From assembly GCF_024160145.1 (NCBI RefSeq), contig NZ_JAMYWQ010000021.1, positions 1 to 64,000 of the forward strand: a stretch of 64,000 bases of DNA. Reading direction: 5' to 3'. The notes under the pieces were generated by a model, which did no database searches, was not told the DNA's origin, and saw only the letters and a program-made list of their open reading frames with translations. This DNA is from Serratia nevei. GTDB taxonomy: Bacteria; Pseudomonadota; Gammaproteobacteria; Enterobacterales; Enterobacteriaceae. Position 1 is the first letter of the stretch. Each line of letters opens with the position of its first letter. This document shows positions 54,022-63,939 of the stretch, piece after piece. Made by a program: the position numbers and the translations under genes.

Positions 54022-54117
54022 TTGGCGGCTTGAATGGTAAATTAACGGGCATCCACCACACAGCCAATCCGCCGCCGGATTGATACGCCTTAGTTCAAGG
54101 AAAGAAAGAGCCCGCTC

Positions 54118-55125
54118 ATGATCCTATCCTTACGCCAGCTGTTCATTGCATTTATCGCTACTTCCAGCCTGCTGCTCAGCGGCTGCGGCCCGGACGACAA
54201 GAGTGACGGGCAGAAACCGTCCGCCCCCTCAGCCGACAGCAGTTGGCCACGCACCATCGACAGCGCCAAAGGGAAATTTACGCTGGAAAAACCGCCGCAG
54301 CGCATCGTGTCCACCAGCGTCACCATCACCGGCACGCTGCTGGCTATCGACGCCCCGGTAGTCGCCAGCGCCGCCACCAGCCCGAATCCCCTGGTGGCCG
54401 ATGAACAAGGCTTCTTTACCCAGTGGAGCGAAGTGGCCAAACAGCGCCACGTCGAACGGCTGTATCAGGTGGAACCTAATGCCGAAGCCGTCGCCGCCGC
54501 CGCGCCGGATTTGATCGTCGTCGCTGCAACCGGCGGTGATTCGGCATTGAAACTGTACGATCAGCTGTCGGCCATTGCGCCGACGCTGGTGCTCGACTAT
54601 GGCGACAAAAGCTGGCAGCAGCTGGCCAGCGAGCTCGGTGAGATCACCGGCCATGAAACCGGCGCCGAACAGGCGGAAGCGCGTTTCGAACAGCGCGTAG
54701 AGCAAGTGAAACAGGCGATCGCGCTGCCGCCGCAGCCGACTACCCCGCTGGTGTATGCCGACAACGGCCGCGAAGCCATGCTGTGGACGCCGGGTTCCGC
54801 CCAAGGCAAACTGCTGACCCAGCTCGGCTTCCAACTGGCCACCCCGCCGGAAAGCGCCAAAGGCAACGCCAGCATGGGCAAACGCCATGACATCATCCAG
54901 ATCTCCGGCGAAAAAATGGCCGAGGGCCTGAACGGCAAAACGCTGATCCTGTTCGCCACCAATGAGCGCAAAGTGCAAGAGCTGCTGGCCAACCCGTTCC
55001 TCAAACATCTGGAGCCGGTGGAGCAGCGGCACGTCTACGCGGTGGGTAACGACACCTTCCGTCTTGATTACTACAGCGCCACCAACATGCTGAACCAAAT
55101 CGAACGGCTGTTCAAAAAGCCCTGA
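54118..55125 (+). CDS. fepB: Siderophore-binding lipoprotein, FepB-like
   Basis: 335 residues, class III substrate-binding protein for ferric catechol siderophores (ferric enterobactin in E. coli). A lipobox LLLSGC places an acylated Cys at residue 23, whereas E. coli FepB is a free periplasmic protein. FepB-type segments include PPQRIVSTSVTITGTLLAID, NPLVADEQGFFTQWSEVA and NPFLKHLEPVEQRHVYAVG. First gene before fepD, G and C. Symbol by similarity and operon context. Confidence 0.85.
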   Translation: MILSLRQLFIAFIATSSLLLSGCGPDDKSDGQKPSAPSADSSWPRTIDSAKGKFTLEKPPQRIVSTSVTITGTLLAIDAPVVASAATSPNPLVADEQGFFTQWSEVAKQRHVERLYQVEPNAEAVAAAAPDLIVVAATGGDSALKLYDQLSAIAPTLVLDYGDKSWQQLASELGEITGHETGAEQAEARFEQRVEQVKQAIALPPQPTTPLVYADNGREAMLWTPGSAQGKLLTQLGFQLATPPESAKGNASMGKRHDIIQISGEKMAEGLNGKTLILFATNERKVQELLANPFLKHLEPVEQRHVYAVGNDTFRLDYYSATNMLNQIERLFKKP

Positions 55126-55340
55126 ACCCCGTCGTCGGCAGGTTAACCTCCTGCCGATGTTTGCCGTAAACGGGGCAACCGTTCACATTCAATCAATTGA
55201 AATATCAATAGTTATTAACATCGTCAGCGCATCTGCGCCACCAACCGGCGGGTGCATGCGGGCGTAAACTCGTGCTACTATTGGCGCCCCGCATGAACGC
55301 AAATAACAATGAGAATAAAAATCATACAGGAGTTAACGGT

Positions 55341-56396
55341 GTGAACGTACCCACTCCGACTGAGCGGACGCTTTCGTCCGCACCGCACGCAGCTTACGCC
55401 AGTGGCTTCAAACGCATCGCCGGGTTCGGTATCGGTTTGGCGCTGTTGCTGCTGTGCATCATTGCCAGCCTGATGCTGGGTTCCAAAGCCATCCCCTTCC
55501 ATACCGTCTGGCTCAGCCTGCAGGGCGCCGCGAGCGGTTCCGACAGCACCATCATTCTCAACGCCCGGGTACCCCGTACGCTGGCGGGCATCTTGGCCGG
55601 CATGGCACTCGGCGCCGCCGGCGCGCTGATTCAGGCGTTGACGCGCAATCCGCTGGCCGATCCCGGCGTGCTCGGCATCAACGCCGGCGCCAGCTTCGCC
55701 GTGGTCATCGGCATCATGTTTTTCGGCGCGGCCACCACCGAAAGCTATATGGCCTACGCCTTTGTCGGCGCCGCCGCCACCACTCTGCTGGTTTACCTGA
55801 TCGGCACGCTGGCGGGCGGGCGCATCAACCCGGTGCGGCTGACGCTGGCCGGCGTGGCGATCGGCGCGGTGCTGCTCGGCATCACCACCGGGCTGTCGCT
55901 GATCGATCCGCAAACCTTCGACCAACTGCGCTTCTGGCAGGCCGGCACGCTGGATATCCGCACGCTGTCCACGCTGCCGGTCACCGCCCCCGCCATTCTG
56001 CTCGGCTGCCTGCTGACGCTGCTCATCGCCCGGCCGCTGAATACCATCGGCATGGGGGAAGATCTGGCTATCGCGCTCGGCGCGCGCGTGGTGCTGACTC
56101 AGGTCGTCGCGGTGATCGCCATTACGCTGCTGTGCGGCGCGGCGACCGCCACCGTCGGCCCAATCAGTTTCATCGGCCTGATGGTGCCGCATATCGCCCG
56201 CTGGTGGGTCGGCCCAGACCAGCGCTGGATCCTGCCCTACTCCATGCTGCTGGCGCCGATTTTACTGCTGTGCGCCGACGTGGTCGGCCGTCTGCTGGCG
56301 GCCGGTGAGCTGCGGGTTTCCATCGTGGCGGCCTTTATCGGTGCGCCGGTGCTGATCTGGCTGGTACGCCGCAAGAAAACGCTGGGGGGGTTGTGA
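55341..56396 (+). CDS. fepD: Ferric siderophore permease FepD
   Basis: 351 residues, FecCD-type permease with about ten helices (VPRTLAGILAGMALGAAGALIQALTRNPLADPGVLGINAGA). I choose the GTG at 55341, 7 bp after CAGGAG; an ATG at 55293 would give a hydrophilic AN-rich extension without a ribosome-binding site. A 215-bp gap from fepB contains an AT-rich Fur-like stretch (near 55308) and may hold a second promoter. Its stop overlaps the fepG start (TGATG). Confidence 0.9.
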   Translation: MNVPTPTERTLSSAPHAAYASGFKRIAGFGIGLALLLLCIIASLMLGSKAIPFHTVWLSLQGAASGSDSTIILNARVPRTLAGILAGMALGAAGALIQALTRNPLADPGVLGINAGASFAVVIGIMFFGAATTESYMAYAFVGAAATTLLVYLIGTLAGGRINPVRLTLAGVAIGAVLLGITTGLSLIDPQTFDQLRFWQAGTLDIRTLSTLPVTAPAILLGCLLTLLIARPLNTIGMGEDLAIALGARVVLTQVVAVIAITLLCGAATATVGPISFIGLMVPHIARWWVGPDQRWILPYSMLLAPILLLCADVVGRLLAAGELRVSIVAAFIGAPVLIWLVRRKKTLGGL

Positions 56397-57433
56397 TGAG
56401 TCTGCCCCACACGTTGCATATCGGCCGCCCGGACGGCGTCATCAACTGGCGCGTGCCGCTGCGCCTGCTGCTGGTTAATCTTTCGCTGCTGGCTTTGTGC
56501 CTGGCGATGGCCATTGCCGCGCTGTGCTACGGCACGCTGCAGCTTTCGCTGGAACAGGTCTTTGCCGCGCTCAGCGGCGAGGCGCCGAAAAATCTGGTCA
56601 CCGTGGTTACCCAATGGCGTTTGCCGCGTATCGCCATGGCGCTGCTGTTAGGCGCCGCACTCGGCATGAGCGGCGCCATCTTCCAGTCGATTATCCGCAA
56701 CCCGCTCGGCAGCCCGGACGTCATCGGCTTTAACATGGGGGCTTACACCGGCGCGCTGATCGCCATCACCCTGTTCAACGGCGGCTATTACTCCATCGCC
56801 GGCGGCGCGCTGGCCGGCGGCATTCTCTCCGCGCTGGCCATTTACCTGCTGGCCTGGCGGCAAGGCATCGCCGGCTTCCGGCTGATCATCGTCGGCATCG
56901 CCATCAGCGCGGTGCTGGTCTCCACCAATACCTGGCTGATCATCACCGCCTCGCTGGAGCGAGCCATGGACGCCGCCATGTGGCAGGCCGGCTCGCTCAA
57001 CGGCATGACCTGGCAGAAAGCCCAGCCCGCCGCAGCGTTCATCGTGCTGGCGGCCGCGGCCGCGCTGCTGATGGGCAAACGGCTGCAGCTGCTGGAAATG
57101 GGCGACGATACGGCGCGCGCGCTGGGCGTGAACGCCGAAGGCAGCCGGCTGTGGCTGATGCTGTTCGGCGTCACCCTCACCGCCGCCGTCACCGCCACCG
57201 CCGGGCCGATTTCCTTTATCGCGCTGGCGGCGCCGCAGATCGCCCGCCGCCTGGCCGGACACTCCTCGGTCACCCTGACGTCCTCGGCGCTGATGGGCGC
57301 GACGCTGCTGCTCGGCGCCGACGTGGTGTCCCAACATCTTTTCGCGCCGATCCAACTGCCGGTCGGGGTCGTGACCGTCTGCATCGGCGGCCTGTACCTG
57401 ATTTGGCTGCTCATCCGTGAGGCCCGCAGATAA
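56396..57433 (+). CDS. fepG: Ferric siderophore permease FepG
   Basis: 345 residues, second FecCD-type permease subunit, partner of FepD in a heterodimer. Signature region LPRIAMALLLGAALGMSGAIFQSIIRNPLGSPDVIG. ATG 56396 overlaps the fepD stop; a GTG one codon earlier is possible. Overlaps fepC by one base (TAATG). Confidence 0.92.
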   Translation: MSLPHTLHIGRPDGVINWRVPLRLLLVNLSLLALCLAMAIAALCYGTLQLSLEQVFAALSGEAPKNLVTVVTQWRLPRIAMALLLGAALGMSGAIFQSIIRNPLGSPDVIGFNMGAYTGALIAITLFNGGYYSIAGGALAGGILSALAIYLLAWRQGIAGFRLIIVGIAISAVLVSTNTWLIITASLERAMDAAMWQAGSLNGMTWQKAQPAAAFIVLAAAAALLMGKRLQLLEMGDDTARALGVNAEGSRLWLMLFGVTLTAAVTATAGPISFIALAAPQIARRLAGHSSVTLTSSALMGATLLLGADVVSQHLFAPIQLPVGVVTVCIGGLYLIWLLIREARR

Positions 57434-58257
57434 TGAAGAGTGATAATGCCATGAGCCACCGCCTGCACGCCTCGCACCTGAAGCTGGGCTACGACAATAA
57501 AATCATCGCTGACGATCTGAGCGTGGCGATCCCCGACGGCGCCTTCACGGTGATCGTCGGGCCGAACGCCTGCGGCAAATCGACGCTGCTGCGCGCCCTG
57601 TGCCGCCTGCTGCAACCTAGCGCCGGCGAGGTGATGCTGGACGGCAAGAACATCAGCAGCTTCGCTACCAAGGCGCTGGCGCGCGAGCTTGGGCTGCTGC
57701 CGCAAACCTCGATCGCGCCGGACAGCATCACCGTGGCGGACCTGGTGTCGCGCGGCCGCTATCCGCACCAGAGCCTGCTGAAACAGTGGACGCAGGCCGA
57801 CAAACAGGCGGTGGAAGCCGCCATGGCGGCCACTAACGTCAGTCAGCTAGCGGACCGCAGCGTCGACGAGTTGTCCGGCGGGCAACGCCAGCGCGTCTGG
57901 GTGGCGATGGCGCTGGCGCAGCAAACGCCGCTGCTGCTGCTGGATGAACCGACCACCTATCTGGACATCGCGCACCAAATCGAGCTGCTGGATCTGTTCC
58001 GCCAGCTCAACCGTGAACGCGGCCAAACCCTGATCGCGGTGCTGCACGATCTCAACCACGCCTGCCGCTATGCCGATCACATCATCGCTATGCGCGACGG
58101 CAAGATCGTGGCAGAGGGGAACCCGGCGGAGATCATCACCGCCGAGCTGGTGGAGCGGGTGTTCGGCATGCCATGCATGATCATCGACGATCCGCTGTCC
58201 CACACGCCGCTGGTGATCCCGCGTGGCCGCTACCACTGCGACGCGCCGCAGGCGTAA
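57433..58257 (+). CDS. fepC: Ferric siderophore ATPase FepC
   Basis: 274-residue ABC ATPase. Walker A GPNACGKST (near residue 43), signature ELSGGQRQR, Walker B LLLLDEPTTYLD, switch His in VLHDLNHA. FepC-type features include LLPQTSIAPDSITVADLVSRGRYPH-like spacing. Last gene of the fepBDGC unit. No fes, fepA or ent gene is visible nearby. Confidence 0.93.
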   Translation: MKSDNAMSHRLHASHLKLGYDNKIIADDLSVAIPDGAFTVIVGPNACGKSTLLRALCRLLQPSAGEVMLDGKNISSFATKALARELGLLPQTSIAPDSITVADLVSRGRYPHQSLLKQWTQADKQAVEAAMAATNVSQLADRSVDELSGGQRQRVWVAMALAQQTPLLLLDEPTTYLDIAHQIELLDLFRQLNRERGQTLIAVLHDLNHACRYADHIIAMRDGKIVAEGNPAEIITAELVERVFGMPCMIIDDPLSHTPLVIPRGRYHCDAPQA

Positions 58258-58359
58258 AATAGGTGATTGCCATCGATGGCGGCTCTTGCCCTTCATGCAG
58301 AGATACCAGCGTGAAGATGCCAGAGACGCCATGCGATGACTCATCATGCCCGCGTTTCT

Positions 58360-58785
58360 TTAACCTGCGGCGTTTTCCGCCATGTGGTGAAGGATGAACC
58401 GGAAGTCTTTTTCAGTAATGGACAGAATGCCAAATCGCAGCTGATACCCCCAATTGCTTTGCAAGGACGTAAAATCCAGCTCTCGCAAAAATGGCGTTAT
58501 CGGCAATGCCTTGTGTTGGGCCCAGCGCACGTCGCGGCGAAAAGGCATAAACCCTTCTCCCATATCATATTGATAGGGTTCTCCTTCATCGACAAAACCC
58601 GCAGCGGTAAACGCCATCAAGCCATCTTTTTTCCCATAACTGCTTGAGGGGGAATAATAGACAACGCCGTCACCGGGCTTGATTTTATTCAATGGGCCTT
58701 TCTTGCCATGGCAGACCTGCATGAAACCGCCCTCAACGCCCGTTGCAACGTGATCTGCCGAAGCCACCGCCAGCCAATGATTCAT
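58360..58785 (-). CDS. EVE-domain protein
   Basis: 141 residues made of one EVE domain, a PUA-like fold that binds modified bases in RNA or DNA. Family signs are the N-terminal [11 protein letters not shown], the [19 protein letters not shown] segment and the late [12 protein letters not shown]. It overlaps the VOC-protein gene by four bases (ATGA), so the two are cotranscribed. The target is unknown. Confidence 0.85.
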   Translation of the reverse strand: MNHWLAVASADHVATGVEGGFMQVCHGKKGPLNKIKPGDGVVYYSPSSSYGKKDGLMAFTAAGFVDEGEPYQYDMGEGFMPFRRDVRWAQHKALPITPFLRELDFTSLQSNWGYQLRFGILSITEKDFRFILHHMAENAAG

Positions 58786-59171
58786 GCTTCATCCTCCAAA
58801 AAACAGACTCGCAACCTATGGCCATCGGCATCCTGCACGGAGAAGGTATAACCGAAATCCAACCTGACCGGTTTTTGAATAACGTTCATTTGGGGGTTCC
58901 TCCCCCATTCCTGATAGAGCGCATCCACGGCGGCCAAATCAGGCACCGAGAACACGATTTCGCCCCGGGCCTGCGGCAGGGCAGCCGCTGGATGCACCCC
59001 CGGCTCAACCGTATGGCTTGACCACAAACCCAACTTAAAGCCATTTTTCAGAGCAAAAAGCGCAAAGGTCGGGCTTTGTTCAACCGGCTCCAGGTTTAGC
59101 AAAGCAGAATAGAAATCAGCGCTCTTCGTGACGTTGGCAACATACAGAATTGAAATTTCGGCGGTTATCAT
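58782..59171 (-). CDS. VOC-family (glyoxalase/bleomycin-resistance-like) protein
   Basis: 129 residues with the paired beta-alpha-beta-beta-beta modules of the VOC fold: [20 protein letters not shown] and, in the second half, [20 protein letters not shown] and [21 protein letters not shown]. The expected metal ligands are partly replaced, so a binding role is possible. GGAG lies before ATG 59171. First gene of the pair with the EVE protein. Confidence 0.88.
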   Translation of the reverse strand: MITAEISILYVANVTKSADFYSALLNLEPVEQSPTFALFALKNGFKLGLWSSHTVEPGVHPAAALPQARGEIVFSVPDLAAVDALYQEWGRNPQMNVIQKPVRLDFGYTFSVQDADGHRLRVCFLEDEA

Positions 59172-59263
59172 GGAGCTTTCTCCTTGAAGGGGGTTACACT
59201 TTACTCTGGCAGCAAGCCGTGACAGTTTCTGTCAGCAGTGCGCGCAGGTGCCGCCAGCCCCCC

Positions 59264-60850
59264 TTATTTCTCCAGCGATACCTGCTTGAAGATGTGCTTG
59301 CCGAACGGGTCTATCTCATAGCCTTTCACTTCCTTGCGCACCGGTTCGAAGATGGTCGAGTGCGCGATCATCAGCGCCGGCATCTGATCGTGCATTATCA
59401 CCTGCGCCTGCTGATACATCGCCACCCGCTTGGCATGATCGTTCTCCTCACGCGCCTGCAGGATCAGCTGGTCGAACGGTTTGTAGCACCATTTCGCCGA
59501 GTTGGAGCCGCCGAGCGAAGCGCAGGTGAACAGCGGGCCGAAGAAGTTGTCCGGATCGCCGTTGGCGGTGGTCCAGCCCATCAGCGCGCTCTGATGCTCG
59601 CCGTTTTTAATCCGCTGCAAATATTCGCCCCACTCGAAGGTGACGATTTTGGCGCGCACGCCGATTTTTGCCCAGTCGGCCTGGATCATCTCCGCCATGC
59701 GTTTGGCATTGGGGTTGTAAGGCCGCTGCACCGGCATCGCCCACAGATCGATGTCGAACCCCTGCCCCAGCCCGGCCTCCTGCAACAGCTGCTTCGCCCG
59801 CTCCGGCGAATACGGGTAGTCTTCAAGCTGCGCGTTGCTGCCCCATTGGGTCGGCGGCAGCAGGTTTTTGGCCGGCTGGCCGGCGCCGTGGAACACCGCG
59901 TCGATGATCGCCGGCTTGTTGACCGCCAGCGCCAACGCCTGGCGCACCTTGACGTTATCCAACGGTTTCTTCTGGGTGTTGAACGCCAGGAAGCCGATAT
60001 TCAAGCCGGATTTTTCCATCACCTGAATATTGCCGTCCTGCCGCATGCGCGCCAGATCCGCCGGGTTGGGGAACGGCATCACCTGACACTCGTTCTTTTG
60101 CAGCTTGGCGTAACGCACCGTCGCATCCGGCGTGATCGAAAACACCAGCCGGTCGATCTGCGGTTTGCCTTCCCAGTAACGATCGAACGCCTTGTAGAGG
60201 ATTTTCGCGTCCTTCTGGTACTGCACCAGCTGGAACGGCCCGGTGCCGATCGGATCGTTGTCCACCCGCTGCGGCGTGCCGGCCTTCAGCATCGCGTCGG
60301 CATATTCCGCCGAAAAAATGGTGGCGAAGTACATGCCCAGATCGGCGACGAACGGCGCCTCGGCGCGGGAGAGCTCAAAGCGCACGGTATGATCGTCCAC
60401 CCTGACGATCCGGTCGATCAACGTGCCGAACTCCATCGACTCGAAGTTGGTGTAGGCGCCGTTGGAGACCTTGTGATACGGGTGGTTGGCGTCTTTCTGC
60501 CGCATAAACGAGAAGATGACGTCATCGGCGTTGAAATCGCGGGTGGGCGTGAAATATTTATTGCTCTGGAATGCCACACCTTTGCGCAGATGGAAGGTAT
60601 AGCGCTTGCCGTCTGCGCTCACCTCCCAGCTTTCCGCCAGGCTGGGTTGCAGCTCGACGGTGCCGGGTTTGAAATCCACCAGCCGGTTGTAGATCGCCGC
60701 CGAACTGGCGTCCACCGTGGTGCCGGAGGTGAACAGCTGCGGGTTGAAGCCTTCCGGCGAGCCTTCGGAACAGTAGACCAGCGTATTGGCCCGCGCGCCG
60801 CCGGCAATCGCCAACGCCAGCAGCCCGATCGTTATTGCTTTTCTTTTCAT
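59264..60850 (-). CDS. DppA-like peptide-binding protein, orphan
   Basis: 528 residues: signal peptide (cleavage in GGARAN), then a type 5 extracytoplasmic binding protein nearly colinear with E. coli DppA (mature start TLVYCSEGSPEGFNPQLFTS; later GTGPFQLVQYQKDAKILYKAF, NECQVMPFPNPAD, VQRPYNPNAKRMAEMIQADW). No dppBCDF permease or ATPase genes follow, so it must use a transporter encoded elsewhere or act in sensing. Dipeptide or haem binding are both known for DppA. Confidence 0.88.
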   Translation of the reverse strand: MKRKAITIGLLALAIAGGARANTLVYCSEGSPEGFNPQLFTSGTTVDASSAAIYNRLVDFKPGTVELQPSLAESWEVSADGKRYTFHLRKGVAFQSNKYFTPTRDFNADDVIFSFMRQKDANHPYHKVSNGAYTNFESMEFGTLIDRIVRVDDHTVRFELSRAEAPFVADLGMYFATIFSAEYADAMLKAGTPQRVDNDPIGTGPFQLVQYQKDAKILYKAFDRYWEGKPQIDRLVFSITPDATVRYAKLQKNECQVMPFPNPADLARMRQDGNIQVMEKSGLNIGFLAFNTQKKPLDNVKVRQALALAVNKPAIIDAVFHGAGQPAKNLLPPTQWGSNAQLEDYPYSPERAKQLLQEAGLGQGFDIDLWAMPVQRPYNPNAKRMAEMIQADWAKIGVRAKIVTFEWGEYLQRIKNGEHQSALMGWTTANGDPDNFFGPLFTCASLGGSNSAKWCYKPFDQLILQAREENDHAKRVAMYQQAQVIMHDQMPALMIAHSTIFEPVRKEVKGYEIDPFGKHIFKQVSLEK

Positions 60851-60990
60851 TGCGCTATCCCCAGTGGTGAAAAAACAGCCCAACGGATAGCAATAAATCA
60901 TGCAGTTAGCGATGTAAAGGACAAATTCCGCGCATAAAAACGGGCAGGCGCGCAAGCGGCCTGCCCCGGTGAAACCGCACGATGATGAAA

Positions 60991-62676
60991 TTAAATCATC
61001 TGACTGAAGTTCATCTGCGCCATCAGCTTATAGTTATCGGCGTAGTCGACCGGAATGGCCACCACCACCGGCCCCTGGATCGCCATCGCCTTACGCAGCA
61101 TCGGCCGCAAATCCTCCACCGACTGCACGGCGAAACCAACCGCGCCGCAGGATTCCGCGTAGGCCTTGAAGTCAATCGGCCCAAACTCCACGCCGGATTT
61201 GCGCTGGTATTTGTTCACTTCCTGCATCTCCACCATGTTGTAAGCGTTATCGACCCAGATGACGTGCACGATGTTGTTTTTCAGCCGCACCGCGGTCTCC
61301 AGCTCCATGCTCGACTGCATGAACCCGCCATCGCCGGAGATCGATACCACCTTGTCGCCGGGGCGCACCAGCGCCGCGCCGATGGCCCACGGCAGCGCCA
61401 CCCCCATGGTTTGCTGGCCGTTGGAGATCAACAGCTGGCGGGCGCGGAAGCTGTACAGGTAGCGGGCGATCCAGATATGGAAGCTGCCCATGTCCACGCA
61501 CAGGGTCACGTCGTCGCTGACGATGTCCTGCAGCTCCTTGACGATGCGCAGCGGGTGGATCGGCATGCCGCCGCGGCGGGCGGCGCGCTCCGCCAGTTCA
61601 GTGCGCTGGCGGCCGAGATCGGTGAGGATCAGCTCCACCTCCGGCGGCACGCAGACCGCCTCGCTGAAGGTTTCGGTCATCATGTTCAGCGTGGCGCTGA
61701 TGTTGCCCACCAGCTCGACGTCCGGCCGATAGCAGGTATCGATATCCGCCGGCAGCACGTCGATGTGCACCAGTTTCAGCCGCCCGTGGCTGTTCCACAT
61801 GCAGGGATCGTATTCGATCGGATCATAGCCGACGCTCACCACCAGATCGGCCTTCTGCAACAGCTGATCGGCCGGCTGGTTGTTGAACAGGCCGACGCGG
61901 CCGGCGAAACGGGCGAAGTGGTTGACGTCGATCACCCCCGCCGCCTGATAGGTGCCGACCACCGGCATATGGGTGCGGTACAGCAGATGGCGCACTGCCT
62001 CGCTGTTCTCCGGCCGGCTGGCCTGCAGGCCGAGCAGCAATACCGGGCATTTGGCCTGGCGGATCAGTTTCACCGCCGCCTGAATGTCGTCCGCCGCCGC
62101 GGCTCCCATGCGCGGCAAGCGGCAGCCGGCCAGCACCGGCGCGCTGACCGGTTCATTGACGATATCCATCGGCAGGCTGACGAACGACGCCCCCGGCCGA
62201 CCAAACTCGGCGCGGCGAAAGGCGTTGGCGATCACCTCGGAAATCGCCGAACCGGCATGCACTTCGGCGCAATACTTGGTCACCGGCCGGAACATGCTGA
62301 CGGTATCCATGCTCTGGTGCGTTTGCTTCAGGCTGTCGGCGCGCTTCACCGCCCCGCCGAAGGCCACCACCGCGTCCCCTTCCGAAGTGGCGGTGGCCAG
62401 CCCGGTGATCAGGTTGGAGCTGCCCGGCCCGGAGGTGACCAGCGCCACCCCGGCCTTGCCGGTCAAGCGGCCGACCGCCGCCGCCATAAAGGCCGCGTTG
62501 GCCTCATGGCGCACCACCACCGTTTCGATCGATGGCGCGTCCTCCAGCGAGTCGAACACCCGGTCGATCTTGGCGCCCGGAATGCCGAAAACGTGTTTGA
62601 CGCCCTGCGCTTCCAGATTTTTCACCACCAAATCGGCGCCGCATTGCCAGTCATTGCCTGTTTTTTCCTGTGCCAT
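60991..62676 (-). CDS. budB: Catabolic acetolactate synthase
   Basis: 561 residues, ThDP enzyme that joins two pyruvates to 2-acetolactate in the acetoin/butanediol route. The essential Glu is in [18 protein letters not shown]; the ThDP motif runs [16 protein letters not shown] to [12 protein letters not shown]. It lacks a regulatory subunit and is the FAD-independent catabolic type (AlsS/BudB). It follows budA by 32 bp. No budC is in the window. Confidence 0.95.
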   Translation of the reverse strand: MAQEKTGNDWQCGADLVVKNLEAQGVKHVFGIPGAKIDRVFDSLEDAPSIETVVVRHEANAAFMAAAVGRLTGKAGVALVTSGPGSSNLITGLATATSEGDAVVAFGGAVKRADSLKQTHQSMDTVSMFRPVTKYCAEVHAGSAISEVIANAFRRAEFGRPGASFVSLPMDIVNEPVSAPVLAGCRLPRMGAAAADDIQAAVKLIRQAKCPVLLLGLQASRPENSEAVRHLLYRTHMPVVGTYQAAGVIDVNHFARFAGRVGLFNNQPADQLLQKADLVVSVGYDPIEYDPCMWNSHGRLKLVHIDVLPADIDTCYRPDVELVGNISATLNMMTETFSEAVCVPPEVELILTDLGRQRTELAERAARRGGMPIHPLRIVKELQDIVSDDVTLCVDMGSFHIWIARYLYSFRARQLLISNGQQTMGVALPWAIGAALVRPGDKVVSISGDGGFMQSSMELETAVRLKNNIVHVIWVDNAYNMVEMQEVNKYQRKSGVEFGPIDFKAYAESCGAVGFAVQSVEDLRPMLRKAMAIQGPVVVAIPVDYADNYKLMAQMNFSQMI

Positions 62677-62708
62677 GGTTCCACCTCCTAAGAAAACGAT
62701 CGCCGGGG

Positions 62709-63488
62709 TTAGCCCTCGGCGGAACGAATCGCGCGATCCAAATCCTCTGGGCAGAGGTTGGCACGCAAGAAATCCGCATCATGCGGCAACTGAAGATTGA
62801 GACGCGTGATGACGCCGAACTGCAGACGGCCATGATCGAGCTGGTAGTCCAGCACGTGGCCGCCGCCGCTGCGGTCGTCGGTAACGAAGTGTTCGTGATA
62901 GCCGGCCACGCCGATGCCCTGCATGTAATCCGGCGAGCGGAAACCGACCAGCGTGCCGCGCCGCTGATGGAACGAGAAGGTCGGCTGCTCTTCTATCGCC
63001 TCCAGCATCGGGCGATAGGGCCGCTCCTGGCGCGGCACGGTACGGGTTTCCACGTGGCTGAACTCGCCGTCGACCCGCACCGCGCAAAACAGGTTCGGTG
63101 AGGCGACCTGCTCGTCGATGCACTGGTGCAGCTGTGCCTTGGTGATCGGCCGGTCGAATTGCTGGCTGACGCTGGGCTGGAAAAAGGTGACGACGGCGAA
63201 GGGGGTTTTCTGTTGCAGGCCGGCCGGCCGGGCGCTGCCGTCGGCACGCAGCTGGTGTATTTCCTGGTCGAAAGCGATCAGTTCGCCGTCCAGGTGATTG
63301 AAAGTGCCGAGGCCGAAATCGCCGTGCTTGAGCAGTTCGGCAATGGTGGTCTCCCCCTCGTAAACCCCGTCGATGAGCGCGCTCATCAGCGAGATTTGAT
63401 AGATTTCGCCCTCCCCGGCGTTGATCGACTGCCTGGCAAAACCCTGCGCCAAATGGCGCGCACAGGAACACCCGTGTTTTTCGTTCAT
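62709..63488 (-). CDS. budA: Alpha-acetolactate decarboxylase
   Basis: 259 residues, converts 2-acetolactate to acetoin. The zinc-binding His cluster is in [20 protein letters not shown], and the catalytic Glu/Arg region is in [20 protein letters not shown] 63488 (MNEKHGCSC) has GAGGAG 6 bp upstream. First gene of budAB and divergent from a LysR gene. A cysteine pair near the start (CSCARH) is as in other enterobacterial BudA proteins. Confidence 0.95.
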   Translation of the reverse strand: MNEKHGCSCARHLAQGFARQSINAGEGEIYQISLMSALIDGVYEGETTIAELLKHGDFGLGTFNHLDGELIAFDQEIHQLRADGSARPAGLQQKTPFAVVTFFQPSVSQQFDRPITKAQLHQCIDEQVASPNLFCAVRVDGEFSHVETRTVPRQERPYRPMLEAIEEQPTFSFHQRRGTLVGFRSPDYMQGIGVAGYHEHFVTDDRSGGGHVLDYQLDHGRLQFGVITRLNLQLPHDADFLRANLCPEDLDRAIRSAEG

Positions 63489-63939
63489 GACTGACTCCTC
63501 CACCAGCGCAGAACCGCAGTTCCGCGCGTTCAAAAGGCCCACCGGCGGTGAGCCAAGATGCCGCTCAGGGCGCGTTCGTCAGTTGGAACGATTCAGCCTG
63601 AGGCGACAAAAAAACCGGCACGGCTGGCCGGCCGATAACCAGGCATCAGATCAGAATGAGATAAAGTAAAGGCTTACTAATCATTGAGACTGAACCGGTT
63701 ATCAAATTGAACGGTTAATCTGGTGTTGGAGCGACAATCAACTCCTCAGGCGGCTCGCGCGGCCTGGGAAAAACATCTGCTGTTTGGTGCTAAGCGCCGT
63801 GAGGTTTATGCGTTTTCTCTCTATACGGCCGGGATGCGACGGCGTTGAGGCCCGTCGTCAACCTGCAGTCAGAGTAGCCGCCCCGCCGTCGGCAGAGAAG
63901 CGGGTATTCATAAGAAACGCTTTTGCATATAATGCAAAA
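63489..63939. promoter_or_regulatory. Divergent bud control region
   Basis: 451 bp without a supportable gene between budA and the LysR gene. It holds direct-repeat words GAACCGGTTA and GAACGGTTAA (near 63690-63717) that could bind the regulator, and the palindrome at 63921-63939. Confidence 0.5.
63921..63939. promoter_or_regulatory. Palindromic LysR-type operator
   Basis: TTTTGCAT-ATA-ATGCAAAA, a perfect 8-bp inverted repeat of the LysR T-N11-A kind. It contains a TATAAT (63928-63933) and abuts the ATG of the LysR gene. Confidence 0.6.

Noticed and set aside
53618-54040. 140-codon ORF in the tRNA-Lys repeat region
   Set aside because: It spans two copies of the structured repeat and two terminators; the peptide repeats simply mirror the DNA repeat.
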